The notes: generated from the sequence alone by a model not told the origin. A stretch of DNA of 64,000 nucleotides from Thalassotalea psychrophila (GCF_031583595.1 NZ_CP134145.1:868001-932000); one strand, 5' to 3'. Positions 28,853 through 41,464 are shown, numbered from the stretch's first letter. A program made the numbers and translations.

Positions 28853-29650
28853 ATGTCAACGATAGAAATTATTATCTTAGCGTTAATTCAAGGCTTAACT
28901 GAATTTTTACCAATCTCGAGCTCGGCTCACTTAATTTTACCTTCACAATTACTGGGTTGGGCTGACCAAGGATTAGCGTTTGATGTTGCTGTACATGTAG
29001 GTACATTACTTGCCGTTATTCTTTATTTTCGCAAAGATGTTAGCGCAATGTTTTTTGCTTGGACCAACTCTATCGTTAAAAAAGAACATAATGGTGAAAG
29101 TGCATTAGCCTGGTGGATTCTATTTGCGACTATCCCTGCAGGCTTGTTTGGGCTATTTGGTAAAGATTTTATTGAAGATCATTTGCGCTCAGCAGCCGTG
29201 ATTGCAATTACTACAATAGTTTTTGGTTTATTACTTGGTTATGTAGATATTAAAGGTAAGCAAACCAAAGAAATTAAAAGCTTAGGAATAAAAGGGGCAA
29301 TGTACATAGGCTTAGCTCAAGCGGTAGCCTTAATTCCAGGAACATCTCGCTCAGGTATCACAATGACTATGGGGTTGATGTTAGGTTTAACTCGAGATGC
29401 TGCTGCTCGATTTTCATTTTTATTATCAATTCCAGCTATTGCAATGGCAGGTAGCTATTTAACCTTGAAATTAGTACTAGAAGCTAACGGTGTTGATTGG
29501 CAAGCAATTGCTTTTGGATCGGTAGTTGCGTTTTTTAGTGCTTACGCCTGTATTCATTATTTCTTAATTTTATTGGATAAGCTTGGCATGATGCCATTTG
29601 TGATTTATCGATTGCTACTAGGTGCGTTTTTGATTTGGTTTGTTATTTAA
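28853..29650 (+). CDS. uppP: undecaprenyl-diphosphatase UppP (BacA)
   Basis: A 265-residue inner-membrane phosphatase that recycles undecaprenyl pyrophosphate for peptidoglycan and surface polysaccharide synthesis. Two catalytic motifs are visible: [16 protein letters not shown] near the N-terminus and [15 protein letters not shown] in the middle, with about eight membrane helices. It follows folK by 30 bp on the same strand, as in E. coli folB-bacA. A short heptamer repeat lies immediately after its stop. Confidence 0.97.
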   Translation: MSTIEIIILALIQGLTEFLPISSSAHLILPSQLLGWADQGLAFDVAVHVGTLLAVILYFRKDVSAMFFAWTNSIVKKEHNGESALAWWILFATIPAGLFGLFGKDFIEDHLRSAAVIAITTIVFGLLLGYVDIKGKQTKEIKSLGIKGAMYIGLAQAVALIPGTSRSGITMTMGLMLGLTRDAAARFSFLLSIPAIAMAGSYLTLKLVLEANGVDWQAIAFGSVVAFFSAYACIHYFLILLDKLGMMPFVIYRLLLGAFLIWFVI

Positions 29651-29651
29651 A

Positions 29652-29671
29652 AACGAGAAACGAGAAACTAG
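29652..29671. repeat. short heptamer repeat after uppP
   Basis: Two aacgaga units followed by a degenerate third (aactagt), starting just after the uppP stop codon. It has the same period as the arrays at the ends of the transporter gene and glnE. Confidence 0.55.
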
Positions 29672-29694
29672 TCGATAAATAAACACAGTCTAGT

Positions 29695-29822
29695 CATCCC
29701 AGGCTACGTCATGCCCGACTTGTTCGGGTATCCATTATGGATTCCCGTCTCGGCTCTGGCATCCTGCTTCGCACTACCTTCTCCATCCGTGGAGTCGTTC
29801 ACGGGAATGGCAGCGTCATCGT
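29695..29822. repeat. palindrome-rich intergenic repeat between uppP and cca
   Basis: The segment contains cccgacttgttcggg (a small hairpin), attcccgt near 29743 paired with acgggaat near 29803, and ends in cgtcat-type sequence. It fills the tail-to-tail gap, has base composition richer in GC than its neighbours, and probably belongs to a dispersed repeat family. It may also act as a bidirectional transcription stop. Confidence 0.45.
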
Positions 29823-29828
29823 TTCAGT

Positions 29829-31079
29829 TTACATCTTCTGCTTCTTCACTAATGTAATTGCCTCTACTTTGGCTTTATCAATGGCATCTTTAATGTCTTT
29901 ACCCTTTAATCCTTGTTCAACAAACTGTTTAGGGCTTATTTGTTTGCAGGCTTTAAATGTTTCTCGTAAGTAGTTTGCTTGCGGATAATCTGAATTTTCT
30001 TGTCCTAACCGGCCAGAGCTGTCTGCTTCACAACTCAATAAAAAGAGTTCAAAATCATCAGGCTTTCGCCAAACATCAAGCTTATTGAACATAGCTAAAA
30101 TTGTATCTGGTCTAAGCTCAAACGCTCTATGACAATGCAAATGGTATTCACATACTATTAAACTTATTCGTTTAACCTGATTGGGTACTTTTAGTTTTCT
30201 ACATATATTTTCAACTAAGGGTAAACCAGATTTTTCATGCCCATGATGAGTTGGCCATTTTGATTGTGGCGTCAATCCTTTGCCTAAATCATGAGTAAGC
30301 GCCGCAAACCGCACGCCTATATCTTGGCTCAATTTAACGGCTTGTTGTAAAACCATTAACGTATGAATGCCAGTATCTATTTCACCATGATGGGCCTCTG
30401 GGTTTGGTATACCCCAAAGTTTATCCAAGTCAGGCCAAAGTGCTTTTAAAGCCCCTGTTTTACGAAGGACTTCAATGAATACTTCTGGATTATCTTCGCC
30501 CAAACTGCGAGAAAATTCCTTCCAGACTCTGTCAGCTGTTAAGTTTTCAAGTTCACCTTCAACAACCATTTCTTGCATTAACGTAATGGTTTCGTCGGCA
30601 ACGGTAAAGCCAAGGTAGTGATACCTTGCGGCGAAACGAGCTACTCGCAAGACTCTAAGTGGATCTTCTGAAAATGCGGTTGAAACATGGCGAAGGAGCT
30701 TTGATTTTAGATCTTGTTGGCCATTAAAAGGGTCAATGATTTTGCCGCTATTATCTAGCGCCATTGCGTTTACGGTGAGGTCTCTTCGTCGTAAATCTTC
30801 TTCAATGGTAACATCTGGCTGGGCATAACAGACAAAGCCCGTATAGCCTTTTCCTTGTTTGCGTTCAGTACGGGCAAGGGCATATTCTTCTTTCGTTTCA
30901 GGGTGTAAAAAAACAGGAAAATCTTTACCAACCTGCATAAATCCAAGGGATAACATTTTGTCTACACTTGCGCCAACGACTAAGTAATCGCGTTCAACAA
31001 TCTTTCTGCCGAGTAGTTGATCTCGTACCGCACCACCGACTAGGTAGGTATCCAATGTAGATGTGTTTTCTTGATTCAT
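29829..31079 (-). CDS. cca: multifunctional CCA tRNA nucleotidyltransferase
   Basis: A 416-residue enzyme that builds or repairs the 3' CCA of tRNAs; the HD domain adds phosphatase and phosphodiesterase activity in the multifunctional gammaproteobacterial form. The nucleotidyltransferase head has YLVGGAVRDQLLGR and ERDYLVVG, then LRRRDLTVNAMA; the body has ED-x2-R-x2-RFAAR (EDPLRVLRVARFAARY); the HD domain reads VRFAALTHDLGKG. The length is near that of E. coli Cca (412). It is convergent with uppP, an order shared with E. coli. Confidence 0.97.
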   Translation of the reverse strand: MNQENTSTLDTYLVGGAVRDQLLGRKIVERDYLVVGASVDKMLSLGFMQVGKDFPVFLHPETKEEYALARTERKQGKGYTGFVCYAQPDVTIEEDLRRRDLTVNAMALDNSGKIIDPFNGQQDLKSKLLRHVSTAFSEDPLRVLRVARFAARYHYLGFTVADETITLMQEMVVEGELENLTADRVWKEFSRSLGEDNPEVFIEVLRKTGALKALWPDLDKLWGIPNPEAHHGEIDTGIHTLMVLQQAVKLSQDIGVRFAALTHDLGKGLTPQSKWPTHHGHEKSGLPLVENICRKLKVPNQVKRISLIVCEYHLHCHRAFELRPDTILAMFNKLDVWRKPDDFELFLLSCEADSSGRLGQENSDYPQANYLRETFKACKQISPKQFVEQGLKGKDIKDAIDKAKVEAITLVKKQKM

Positions 31080-31215
31080 TTTTAAATAAAAACAGCCATT
31101 TGTTTATAGTTTGTAAGTTTATCGTATAAACTGGTGTTTAAACAGCGTCTAATTTTGACTTATGCATATACACAAGGTAATTTCTTTAGTGTGTTCATTA
31201 AAATAGTTTTTCTTT

Positions 31216-32829
31216 ATGTATAACGGCTACACAGGTTATTTTGGCCTGAACGATATCCCATTCTCAATTGCTCCTAATCCACATTATTTATTTATGAGTG
31301 GCCGTCACCAAGAAGCACTTACTCATTTAACCTATGGGTTAGGTGACGCTGGTGGTTTTGTTTTGCTAACTGGCGAAGTAGGTACTGGCAAAACAACCGT
31401 ATCAAAATGCTTATTAGAACAGCTTCCTGAAAATACCCAAGCAGCATTTATTTTAAACCCTACATTGTCAGCTAAAGAATTATTGGCAACTGTCTGTGAT
31501 GAGTTATCGATAGACTACGATAGTGGTAATGCTACATTGAAAACATTTACTGATATTATTTTACAGCAGCTACTTAATAATCATCAGCAAGGTAAAAATA
31601 CGTTATTAATAATCGATGAAGCTCAGCACTTACAACCTGAAGTATTAGAACAATTAAGATTACTAACAAACCTAGAAACTCATACTAAAAAATTATTACA
31701 AGTTATTCTAATTGGGCAACCTGAATTACAAGAACTTTTAAAACGTCGAGATTTACGACAACTTGCGCAACGTATTACCGCTAGATATCATTTATTACCG
31801 TTGAACCAAAAAGAAGTTTCTCTATATATTAAGCACAGATTAAGTATTGCAGGATGTACTAATCCACTTTTTAAACCGTCAGCCATAGCGCTAATTCATA
31901 AAATAACAGGCGGAGTCCCTCGGTTAGTTAACTTGATATGTGATCGGGCATTATTAGGTGCGTATTCACAAGAAAAACAACAAGTTGATAAGTCTATAGT
32001 CAAGCAATCGGCAAAAGAAACCTTAGGTTTAGATACAAAAACATTAAGTTTTTGGCATAAACCGATGGTGAAGAATCTATTGGTAACAGCTTCTATGGTG
32101 ATTTTTGCGTTTACAGGGTTTAGTGTCGCTAAGCAGCAAAGTGATAATATTGCACAAGTGCAATTGGCTCATCAACAAAGTATTGAATTAAATAATCAAA
32201 AAACCATAGAAAAACAGTTAAATTCTATTGAGAATACTCTAATTAATACTAGCCGAAACCTTGATGACGCATTTGCGCATTTATTTTATAACTGGCAAAT
32301 TCAAACGTTTAACCAAGAGAGTAGCTCGGCCCCTAATGGGACTACTGCTTGTGAACGTGCATTAACCTATGAGTTGCAATGTTATTGGTATCAAGGCGAA
32401 TTAAAGCGTTTATTAACTCTTGGTTATCCGGCAACATTACAGTTGTTTGATGAAAACGGTGATGCTTATTATGCCACTGTCACCCAACAGCAAAATGACA
32501 AAGTTTTGCTTAAATTTAATAAAAACTCTAAATGGTTGAGCACAGCTTTTATTGAACGGCATTATCAAGGAAGCGCTGTTCTACTTTGGCGCAGTCCACA
32601 AGGTTTTATTGACCGTATAGATGAAAGTAGTGAAATACACTTAGTGCAATGGTTAGAAGGTAAACTGAGTATTCAGCAGCAGCGCCCTACAAGACATATT
32701 AAACAGTTTGATGCTTTACTTACTAACCAATTAGGGCAGTTTCAACAAACCCGTGGTTTAGCGGTTAACAACTTAGCTGATACCGAAACGGTTATGGCCT
32801 TGCTTACAAATGCAAAGGAGAGTAATTAA
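31216..32829 (+). CDS. gspA: type II secretion ATPase/peptidoglycan-binding protein GspA (ExeA-like)
   Basis: A 537-residue inner-membrane AAA+ protein. The N-terminal start (YFGLNDIPFSIAPNPHYLF) and Walker A GEVGTGKTTVSK with Walker B LLIIDEAQHL define the ExeA/GspA ATPase. A single membrane helix lies near residues 290-310 (LLVTASMVIFAFTGFSVA). The periplasmic part ends in a C39/PG-binding-like segment (DALLTNQLGQFQQTRGLAV). In Aeromonas and Vibrio, ExeA/GspA with GspB binds peptidoglycan and helps assemble the type II secretin. The gspB start codon overlaps its stop. MSHA protein MshM is a relative, but the C-terminal region and the partner gene favour GspA. Confidence 0.88.
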   Translation: MYNGYTGYFGLNDIPFSIAPNPHYLFMSGRHQEALTHLTYGLGDAGGFVLLTGEVGTGKTTVSKCLLEQLPENTQAAFILNPTLSAKELLATVCDELSIDYDSGNATLKTFTDIILQQLLNNHQQGKNTLLIIDEAQHLQPEVLEQLRLLTNLETHTKKLLQVILIGQPELQELLKRRDLRQLAQRITARYHLLPLNQKEVSLYIKHRLSIAGCTNPLFKPSAIALIHKITGGVPRLVNLICDRALLGAYSQEKQQVDKSIVKQSAKETLGLDTKTLSFWHKPMVKNLLVTASMVIFAFTGFSVAKQQSDNIAQVQLAHQQSIELNNQKTIEKQLNSIENTLINTSRNLDDAFAHLFYNWQIQTFNQESSSAPNGTTACERALTYELQCYWYQGELKRLLTLGYPATLQLFDENGDAYYATVTQQQNDKVLLKFNKNSKWLSTAFIERHYQGSAVLLWRSPQGFIDRIDESSEIHLVQWLEGKLSIQQQRPTRHIKQFDALLTNQLGQFQQTRGLAVNNLADTETVMALLTNAKESN

Positions 32830-33815
32830 TGTCTTATTTACTCGATGCACTTAAAAAGGCAACCTCTGTCAATTCAACCGAACCTAAATTGAATAACGAT
32901 GATTTACATAAACAGCTAACCTCAAGCGATTCAGAACAACCTAGTGGCAAAAATTTACCTAAAGCTTTAGCGAGTTATGCATTACTAGCTTTCGCTTTTG
33001 CTATTGGAGGCTTTGTGCTTGGTGATGGGGCAGAAATTATTGTGAATTATCAAAATGACTCAAACGTCAATAAAATTGAAACGGCAAAACCGATACCTGA
33101 TGAAACTTTGATCCCTTTTTATGGCGCTACACATGATAGTGCAAAATATTTCGCTACGCCTAATGAATATAATCAGCAATTAATATCGTTGAAAACAGCA
33201 CAAGCAGAGCAGCTAAAAAAAGAAATTCTTGCTCAACAAAAAGCTGATGAAAAAGCCAAGAAGCAATTAATGGAACAACAAATTCAAAGTTTGCTTAGTC
33301 AACAAAACATCCAACAAGCAATCGTTGCTAATAAAGCGACTAAAACACCAACTGAAAAAGTGTCATCTACTAATGCAAATGGCCCAGTGAAGCTTAGCCT
33401 TAATAGAGATGAACTTGGCGATGTATCTCCTGAGCTGTTAAAAGCATTTGAAAACGCAATAGATGATACTAATAACTCTTCAGTTAATGACGTTGTAGAA
33501 GAGCCCGAGATCGATTTAAGCAAGCACTTTGCTGAACCAGAGATTGAAGTTGATTTGCGCAATCGCCAATTGATACCAGCGAAACCATTAGCACAGATGC
33601 CACAATGGTTACAAAATGAAGTACCAAGTTTGCACTTCTCATTGCATATGTATACATCAGAAGTTGCGAGTAGCTGGGTAAGGCTAAATGGCCAAGATTA
33701 TTATACGGGTGGAATGACTAAAGATGGTGTAATCATTGAAGAAATACAGCCGCAAACGGTTATTTTGCAATTCCAAGGGCAGCGTTTTAGTTTAAAAGCT
33801 TTGTCGAGTTGGTGA
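32829..33815 (+). CDS. gspB: general secretion pathway protein GspB
   Basis: A 328-residue partner of GspA. It starts with MSYLLDALKKA, a hallmark of GspB/ExeB, has one membrane helix (about 49-71, ALASYALLAFAFAIGGFVLG), a long Gln/Lys-rich coiled-coil (about 115-165), and a C-terminal GspB domain (PQWLQNEVPSLHFSLHMYTS to the end) that is thought to contact the secretin GspD. The start overlaps the gspA stop (TAATG), so translation is coupled. The rest of the type II system is not in the window. Confidence 0.9.
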   Translation: MSYLLDALKKATSVNSTEPKLNNDDLHKQLTSSDSEQPSGKNLPKALASYALLAFAFAIGGFVLGDGAEIIVNYQNDSNVNKIETAKPIPDETLIPFYGATHDSAKYFATPNEYNQQLISLKTAQAEQLKKEILAQQKADEKAKKQLMEQQIQSLLSQQNIQQAIVANKATKTPTEKVSSTNANGPVKLSLNRDELGDVSPELLKAFENAIDDTNNSSVNDVVEEPEIDLSKHFAEPEIEVDLRNRQLIPAKPLAQMPQWLQNEVPSLHFSLHMYTSEVASSWVRLNGQDYYTGGMTKDGVIIEEIQPQTVILQFQGQRFSLKALSSW

Positions 33816-33887
33816 TGTTTAAGTCTTTTTTACTCATTATTCCATAACTTTATTAAGGCTCTAGTACTTTTCTAGAACTTAATAAAA

Positions 33888-33908
33888 AAGGGTGCCTTTT
33901 GCACCCTT
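33888..33908 (-). terminator. rho-independent terminator of the WaaE-like gene
   Basis: An eight-bp perfect stem (aagggtgc/gcaccctt) with a five-base loop and, on the minus strand, a T-run (ttttttatt). It is 12 bp past the stop codon of the glycosyltransferase and faces gspB, so it may act in both directions. Confidence 0.85.
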
Positions 33909-33920
33909 ACTCAGAAAGGC

Positions 33921-34706
33921 TTACTTATTAACAGTATTCTTGATTTTTTCAGATTGTTCTAAATACCATAAACCGGCATATTTATTAAAAGACGATTGAG
34001 AAAACACTATCGCCATCATTAATCCTCTACTTCCATCTAAAAATCCTAATCTGAATATATAAATTAACAAGAATGTATACAGGGCTCTAAACACCGCAAG
34101 AGGTATACCATAGCTTGGTTTTTTATTATTAAAGTATTTTACTGACGTTTCCCAAGAGTATAGGCGCATTTTAGTCATTAAATGATCGAAGCCTCTTAAT
34201 GAGTTATGCATTAAAAAACCTTTTTTTAAAACACCAACCTTCCCTTTAGTAGGGACTGAGCCGTGAACTTTTACTTTTGTATAAGCAGCGCCTTCTCTTA
34301 AGAATAAGCGTTTAATCGCACGAGATGAACGTCCATATTTAAGTTGTTTGTTGAGAATTACGTTACCCCACGCTAACTTAAAAGCTTGTTCTTTAATTGT
34401 TTCTTGAGATAAAACAGCTCTTATCTCATCTTTCATATTTTCATCAAGCCATTCATCGGCATCGATATTTAATACCCATTCGCATTGTGCTTTCTCAAGA
34501 GCTCTTTGCTTTTGAAAACCATCGCCTGGCCAGTCTTCGGTTATCCAAACCTTATCCGTGTATTTCCTTACAATTTCAACTGTTTTATCTGTACTACTCG
34601 AATCAAAAACAATAATTTCATCAGCAAAATCTTTAACTGATTCTAAACAGGGGGTGATTCGATCTTCTTCATCTTTTGATATTATAATTACAGATAAAGT
34701 TCGCAT
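33921..34706 (-). CDS. family 2 glycosyltransferase, WaaE/KdtX-like
   Basis: A 261-residue GT2 enzyme of the LPS core type. It opens with VIIISKDEEDRITPCLESV, the nucleotide-sugar-binding fold, and has the DxD equivalent in LNIDADEWLDE. The C-terminal half has amphipathic and hydrophobic stretches (FRALYTFLLIYIFRLGFLDG) that would associate with the membrane, and shares this end with the GT2 encoded at 43650. WaaE adds a sugar to inner-core heptose in Klebsiella; the substrate here is unknown. It is a single-gene unit between gspB and the leu operon. Confidence 0.85.
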   Translation of the reverse strand: MRTLSVIIISKDEEDRITPCLESVKDFADEIIVFDSSSTDKTVEIVRKYTDKVWITEDWPGDGFQKQRALEKAQCEWVLNIDADEWLDENMKDEIRAVLSQETIKEQAFKLAWGNVILNKQLKYGRSSRAIKRLFLREGAAYTKVKVHGSVPTKGKVGVLKKGFLMHNSLRGFDHLMTKMRLYSWETSVKYFNNKKPSYGIPLAVFRALYTFLLIYIFRLGFLDGSRGLMMAIVFSQSSFNKYAGLWYLEQSEKIKNTVNK

Positions 34707-34791
34707 TATTTTTTACCACAAATAAAATTAAAAACTCATAAATAGTCTAATAGTTTATGAGTCGATAATCAAAGCATAATTAATGCTTAGT

Positions 34792-35388
34792 CTATTGCCA
34801 AGCGGGAAGTTTATCTTCAAAGCTATTAATTTTATCGGCAATTTCTAATGTCCAACCAACAGCATCGACACCATTTTCTAAACAGTATTTTTGAAATTCA
34901 GTAAGCGTAAATGGATATTGTTTGTCACCATTAGTTACAACCATTTTTACAATATCTACTGTCAGTTCTAATTGACCTTGAGCTGCTTGATTAAATAAAT
35001 CATCAATAACTGATTCTTCTAATACAACCGGTAACATGCCTATATTTATGCAATTACCATAAAATATGTCAGCAAAGCTTGATGCCATAACCACTTGAAA
35101 ACCAAATTCCTGAATAGCCCAAGGTGCATGCTCACGACTTGAGCCACAACCAAAGTTTTCACGCGCGAGTAAAATACTTACGCCTTGATATTCAGGTTTA
35201 TTTAAAATAAAACTTGGATCAGGCTGTAAACCATCATCATCTAAAAAGCGCCAGTCGTGGAATAAATGCTGGGCAAAACCAGTGCGAGTTGTTTTTTGTA
35301 AAAACTGCTTTGGTATTATTTGGTCGGTATCTATGTTGGCGCGATCAAAAGGGACAACAGTACCTGTATGTTGGTTAAATTTTTCCAT
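34792..35388 (-). CDS. leuD: 3-isopropylmalate dehydratase small subunit
   Basis: A 198-residue subunit that, with LeuC, isomerises 2- to 3-isopropylmalate in leucine synthesis. It begins [26 protein letters not shown] and contains [14 protein letters not shown], the substrate-binding swivel-domain signature. It is the last gene of leuABCD, 10 bp after leuC. Confidence 0.98.
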   Translation of the reverse strand: MEKFNQHTGTVVPFDRANIDTDQIIPKQFLQKTTRTGFAQHLFHDWRFLDDDGLQPDPSFILNKPEYQGVSILLARENFGCGSSREHAPWAIQEFGFQVVMASSFADIFYGNCINIGMLPVVLEESVIDDLFNQAAQGQLELTVDIVKMVVTNGDKQYPFTLTEFQKYCLENGVDAVGWTLEIADKINSFEDKLPAWQ

Positions 35389-35398
35389 GAGTTTCTCC

Positions 35399-36793
35399 TT
35401 ATGCGTTCACGTCAGTAAAATGACCAGCTATTGCTGCGGCTGCTGCCATTGCTGGGCTTACTAAATGAGTCCTGCTTCCACGGCCTTGTCTACCTTCAAA
35501 ATTACGATTACTGGTTGAGGCACAGCGATCACCTTCTTTTAATTTGTCATCGTTCATACCTAAACACATTGAACAACCGGGTAAGCGCCATTCAAAACCA
35601 GCCTCGGTAAAGATTGCAGCTAAACCTTCAGCTTCAGCTTGCTCTCTTACTCGGTAAGAGCCAGGAACAACAATAGCAGTAACTGAGTTAGAAACTTTTT
35701 TACCTTTAACAACTGATGCAGCCACACGTAAGTCTTCAATACGAGAGTTAGTACATGAACCGATAAATACGTTGTTTATTTCAATATCAGAGATTTTAGT
35801 GCCAGGGGCTAAATCCATGTATTTAAGGGCGTTGACACAAGATTCACGTTCTACCGGATCGCTGAAATCTTCAGGTGCTGGTACTACTGAATCGATACTT
35901 ATTACTTGTCCAGGGTTTGTACCCCAAGTAACTTGAGGTTTAATTTCTGTTGCATCAATAACTACGGTTGTATCAAACTGAGCAGTGCTATCTGTTTGCA
36001 ATGTTTTCCAATCAGCTATGGCTTGCTCAAAAATTTCACCTTGCGGAGCATTTTCTTTATCTTTTAAGTAATCAAATGTTGTTTGATCTGGGGCAATAAT
36101 GCCTGCCTTAGCACCAAATTCGATACTCATATTACACACAGTCATACGCTCTTCCATGGTTAAATTACGGATAGCTTGACCGGTATATTCAATTACATAG
36201 CCAGTAGCACCAGAGTGACCAACTTTGCCAATAATCGCTAAAATAATATCTTTCGCGCTGATGCCAATATTAGCTTTCCCTTCAACTGATATATTCATGG
36301 TTTTAGCTTTATTTTGGCGCAATGTTTGTGTTGCTAATACATGTTCAACTTCAGACGTACCAATACCAAATGCTAGTGCGCCAAATGCGCCATGAGTGGC
36401 AGTATGAGAATCGCCACATACAATTGTTTGACCCGGCAAGGTAAAACCAAGCTCAGGTCCCATAACATGAACAATACCCTGATTTTTATGGCCCATACCG
36501 TATAATTTAACGCCAAAATCGTCACAATTTTGTTCAAGAGTTTTTAATTGATTTGCGCCATTTGCTCCTGCAGCATCGATATCACACTTTTTAGTTGAGA
36601 TATTATGATCCATCGTCGCGATAGTACGATTAGGGCTATGAACGGGGCGATCATGAAACTTCAAATTCGCAAATGCTTGTGGTGAAGTAACTTCATGCAC
36701 AAGGTGGCGATCAATAAAAATCAATGGCGTTTCACCTGATTTATCTTCTACTAAGTGTCGTTGCCATAATTTTTCATATAAAGTGGAAGACAT
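35399..36793 (-). CDS. leuC: 3-isopropylmalate dehydratase large subunit
   Basis: A 464-residue aconitase-family subunit carrying the 4Fe-4S cluster. Cluster cysteines are visible in FIGSCTNSR and GCSMCLGMN; substrate residues in [19 protein letters not shown]. The frame runs 13 codons further upstream, but the start [15 protein letters not shown] (36793) is chosen from family alignment and because it leaves one base between it and the leuB stop. Second to last in leuABCD. Confidence 0.97.
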   Translation of the reverse strand: MSSTLYEKLWQRHLVEDKSGETPLIFIDRHLVHEVTSPQAFANLKFHDRPVHSPNRTIATMDHNISTKKCDIDAAGANGANQLKTLEQNCDDFGVKLYGMGHKNQGIVHVMGPELGFTLPGQTIVCGDSHTATHGAFGALAFGIGTSEVEHVLATQTLRQNKAKTMNISVEGKANIGISAKDIILAIIGKVGHSGATGYVIEYTGQAIRNLTMEERMTVCNMSIEFGAKAGIIAPDQTTFDYLKDKENAPQGEIFEQAIADWKTLQTDSTAQFDTTVVIDATEIKPQVTWGTNPGQVISIDSVVPAPEDFSDPVERESCVNALKYMDLAPGTKISDIEINNVFIGSCTNSRIEDLRVAASVVKGKKVSNSVTAIVVPGSYRVREQAEAEGLAAIFTEAGFEWRLPGCSMCLGMNDDKLKEGDRCASTSNRNFEGRQGRGSRTHLVSPAMAAAAAIAGHFTDVNA

Positions 36794-36794
36794 G

Positions 36795-39462
<2,668 letters not shown>

Positions 39463-39594
39463 CGTTTTGGCCTTTATTTAAGCTAATTCATGCTTTGTGT
39501 TGATATTGTTTTTTCTAACTATTGATCACATTCAAGTAACAAATCTATTTCCATCCATGGTGATTTGCATTCCTTCTTCCTTGAAGTAAAAAAA

Positions 39595-39618
39595 AACCCG
39601 CAATGTGATTTGCGGGTT
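39595..39618 (-). terminator. leu operon attenuator
   Basis: On the minus strand a nine-bp stem (aacccgcaa/ttgcgggtt) with six-base loop is followed by nine or more T. It lies between the leader peptide and leuA, not after a gene, which is the position of a transcription attenuator. Confidence 0.88.
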
Positions 39619-39640
39619 TTTGTTATTCGATTAATTTATT

Positions 39641-39718
39641 TTAAACAATAGAAAAACGCCCGCTATTTGAATCTAGCAGGAGGTTAAGTAAAATGCGTTG
39701 TTTAAAATATTTATTCAT
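39641..39718 (-). CDS. leuL: leu operon leader peptide
   Basis: A 25-codon open frame starting at 39718 with five Leu codons in seven residues (ILLNLLL), read from TTA, CTT, CTC, CTG and CTA. It is followed after 22 bp by the attenuator hairpin. The arrangement is that of the E. coli leuL leader, where ribosome stalling at Leu codons prevents terminator formation. No strong ribosome site is seen, which is a weak point. Too short for routine ORF detection. Confidence 0.82.
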   Translation of the reverse strand: MNKYFKQRILLNLLLDSNSGRFSIV

Positions 39719-39754
39719 TTTATTGAATTTTTATTCGTTAGAGTAATTATCCTA

Positions 39755-39783
39755 ACAATAAGATTTTTGAATTCCACTGTCAA
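39755..39783 (-). promoter_or_regulatory. candidate sigma-70 promoter of leuLABCD
   Basis: A perfect TTGACA -35 box (39783-39778), a 17-nt spacer and TATTGT as -10 (39760-39755). Transcription would begin near 39748, about 30 nt before the leader peptide start. Confidence 0.75.
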
Positions 39784-39802
39784 TAGCTAGTTTATAAAAA
39801 AC

Positions 39803-40540
39803 TTAATAATTAAACTTGTCATAATCTTCTTTATATCTTTTTAATACTTTTTCTTTTAATTTACTGTCTATTTCACGAGTCGGTTTACTTTTGGACTCAT
39901 TTTCTTGTTTCATTTCAATATTGAACCCTTTGCTATTTAAATCTTCAAACAGTTGATTTATTTTTTCTAGCTTATAAATTTTTGGATTGCAATTATGATG
40001 CTTATAAATCCAAAAGTTCTGAGGGACAATATGAACATTTAGCATTCTATTTGGTATGTTTTTGATTGTATCGATCAGCTCTAATGCAGACATATCAAGC
40101 TTAAATATCCCGTTTAAATGCTTTTTGAATTCGAAACCTTGTTTAGAGATTTTAGAATGATCTTTAAATTTGTTATAATGTGCAGATATAAATCTGTCGG
40201 TTGGCTCTCGAACAACTGAAAATAAGAAGTATTCATTCCATTTATTATCCCATTTTTTACGAGAGTAATGCTTAAGGGATTTCTTTCCATGAACTAAATA
40301 AGGATTGCTAGGATCATTGAATTCAGATTCAGGGATACCTTCAGCCCTAAGAATCATTTGTTTTATTGACGTATTTCCTGCTTTAGCTACTGGCACATAA
40401 ACTAATTTCAATTTGTCAGATACGAAATACTGCTTGCCGTGAATGCTTGAACGAAGATGTAGAAATGTAGCAACTTCTCTGAAACGGTAATTGAATGGAG
40501 ACCATCGATTGAAAAAGTTTATAGCGTGTCTGATGAACAT
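39803..40540 (-). CDS. sulfotransferase family 2 protein
   Basis: A 245-residue enzyme likely to transfer sulfate from PAPS to a glycan. The 5'-phosphosulfate loop reads VYVPVAKAGNTSIKQMIL (about 48-65), and the 3'-phosphate-binding segment VVREPTDRFISAHYNKF (about 110-127). There is no clear signal peptide, so it probably acts at the cytosolic face. It lies beside LicD and phosphoglycerol genes, which suggests sulfation of the same surface polymer. AT-content looks higher than in the leu genes, consistent with transfer. Confidence 0.8.
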   Translation of the reverse strand: MFIRHAINFFNRWSPFNYRFREVATFLHLRSSIHGKQYFVSDKLKLVYVPVAKAGNTSIKQMILRAEGIPESEFNDPSNPYLVHGKKSLKHYSRKKWDNKWNEYFLFSVVREPTDRFISAHYNKFKDHSKISKQGFEFKKHLNGIFKLDMSALELIDTIKNIPNRMLNVHIVPQNFWIYKHHNCNPKIYKLEKINQLFEDLNSKGFNIEMKQENESKSKPTREIDSKLKEKVLKRYKEDYDKFNY

Positions 40541-40699
40541 ATACTGACTCTTGTAATAATTAAATATATTTTAGGCTGCATCTTTGTAATAGAGGCGGCG
40601 TACAATTATAAAGCCGTTTTAAATTAAGCGTAATATATATTATTTAAAATTTGGTGGCTAATTTTAAGTACTACCAAAATTAAACGTTTTAATTGTCAT

Positions 40700-41464
40700 C
40701 TAAGTGGGCTTGTCTACATTAAATTTAAGTTCAATTACATCATGAAGTCTTCTTTCATGTTCTTCGGGTATCCTCATATAGTCACCATATTTATTTTCTA
40801 AATAATGTTCAATATTATTGGGGACACATATTTGAATGTCCTCAAAAGGCAATGTTTGAATTGGATAAAGGTTCTCAAAATCAAAACTGTCATTAGCTTG
40901 AATTGAAACAAATTTGTTTGTATTAGCGGATGTGTTGCGCTTAATTAATGATTCTAATTGAGCGAATGCTTGGGTCGGATTGATAAATCCATACGCCATC
41001 CAATACAACCATTTTTTAGGTGAGTTTTTTACCAGTCTCCTAAATTTGTTTTCTTGTTTGTTGACCTTTTCACTTATTTTATCATTTAAGTTAATTTGAT
41101 CAAGCGGGAAAATGTCTATAAAAATACCCTGATGCATATCTTGATTTTTAAATCTTCTTTCAACAAACTTAGTGTTATCCAGGCGCACTTTACTGAAATA
41201 TAACGGATAGTGTTTATCGGTATTATAGTTTTGGATAAACAAATTATCCGGTAATTCATTTTGTAGAGTTAAAAAGGTGTCGTAATCTTTTCGTGGCATG
41301 GCAATATCTATATCATCATCCCATGGTATAAACGCATTGTGACGAAAAGCGCCCAGTGCAGTACCTCCTACTGCGATGTAGTTAAGACCATACTTTTCAA
41401 TAACGCTAATTACTTCTTTTAAAATTGAAAGTTGAAATTGTTGGATTTTTTTTATATCAGACAA
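40700..41464 (-). CDS. LicD family phosphotransferase
   Basis: A 254-residue LicD-like protein. The family core is visible near the N-terminus: YIAVGGTALGAFRHNAF followed by IPWDDDIDIAMPRKDYD, whose acidic residues bind metal. LicD enzymes transfer phosphocholine or related phosphodiester groups to cell-surface glycans. Which group is transferred here is not known; the neighbouring CDP-glycerol genes make phosphoglycerol-type decoration plausible. It is divergent from the YrbL-like gene at 41593. Confidence 0.85.
   Translation of the reverse strand: MSDIKKIQQFQLSILKEVISVIEKYGLNYIAVGGTALGAFRHNAFIPWDDDIDIAMPRKDYDTFLTLQNELPDNLFIQNYNTDKHYPLYFSKVRLDNTKFVERRFKNQDMHQGIFIDIFPLDQINLNDKISEKVNKQENKFRRLVKNSPKKWLYWMAYGFINPTQAFAQLESLIKRNTSANTNKFVSIQANDSFDFENLYPIQTLPFEDIQICVPNNIEHYLENKYGDYMRIPEEHERRLHDVIELKFNVDKPT

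Noticed and set aside
33856..33880. A second hairpin between gspB and the glycosyltransferase gene
   Set aside because: The pairing is imperfect and no T-run follows; the adjacent hairpin at 33888 is the convincing terminator.
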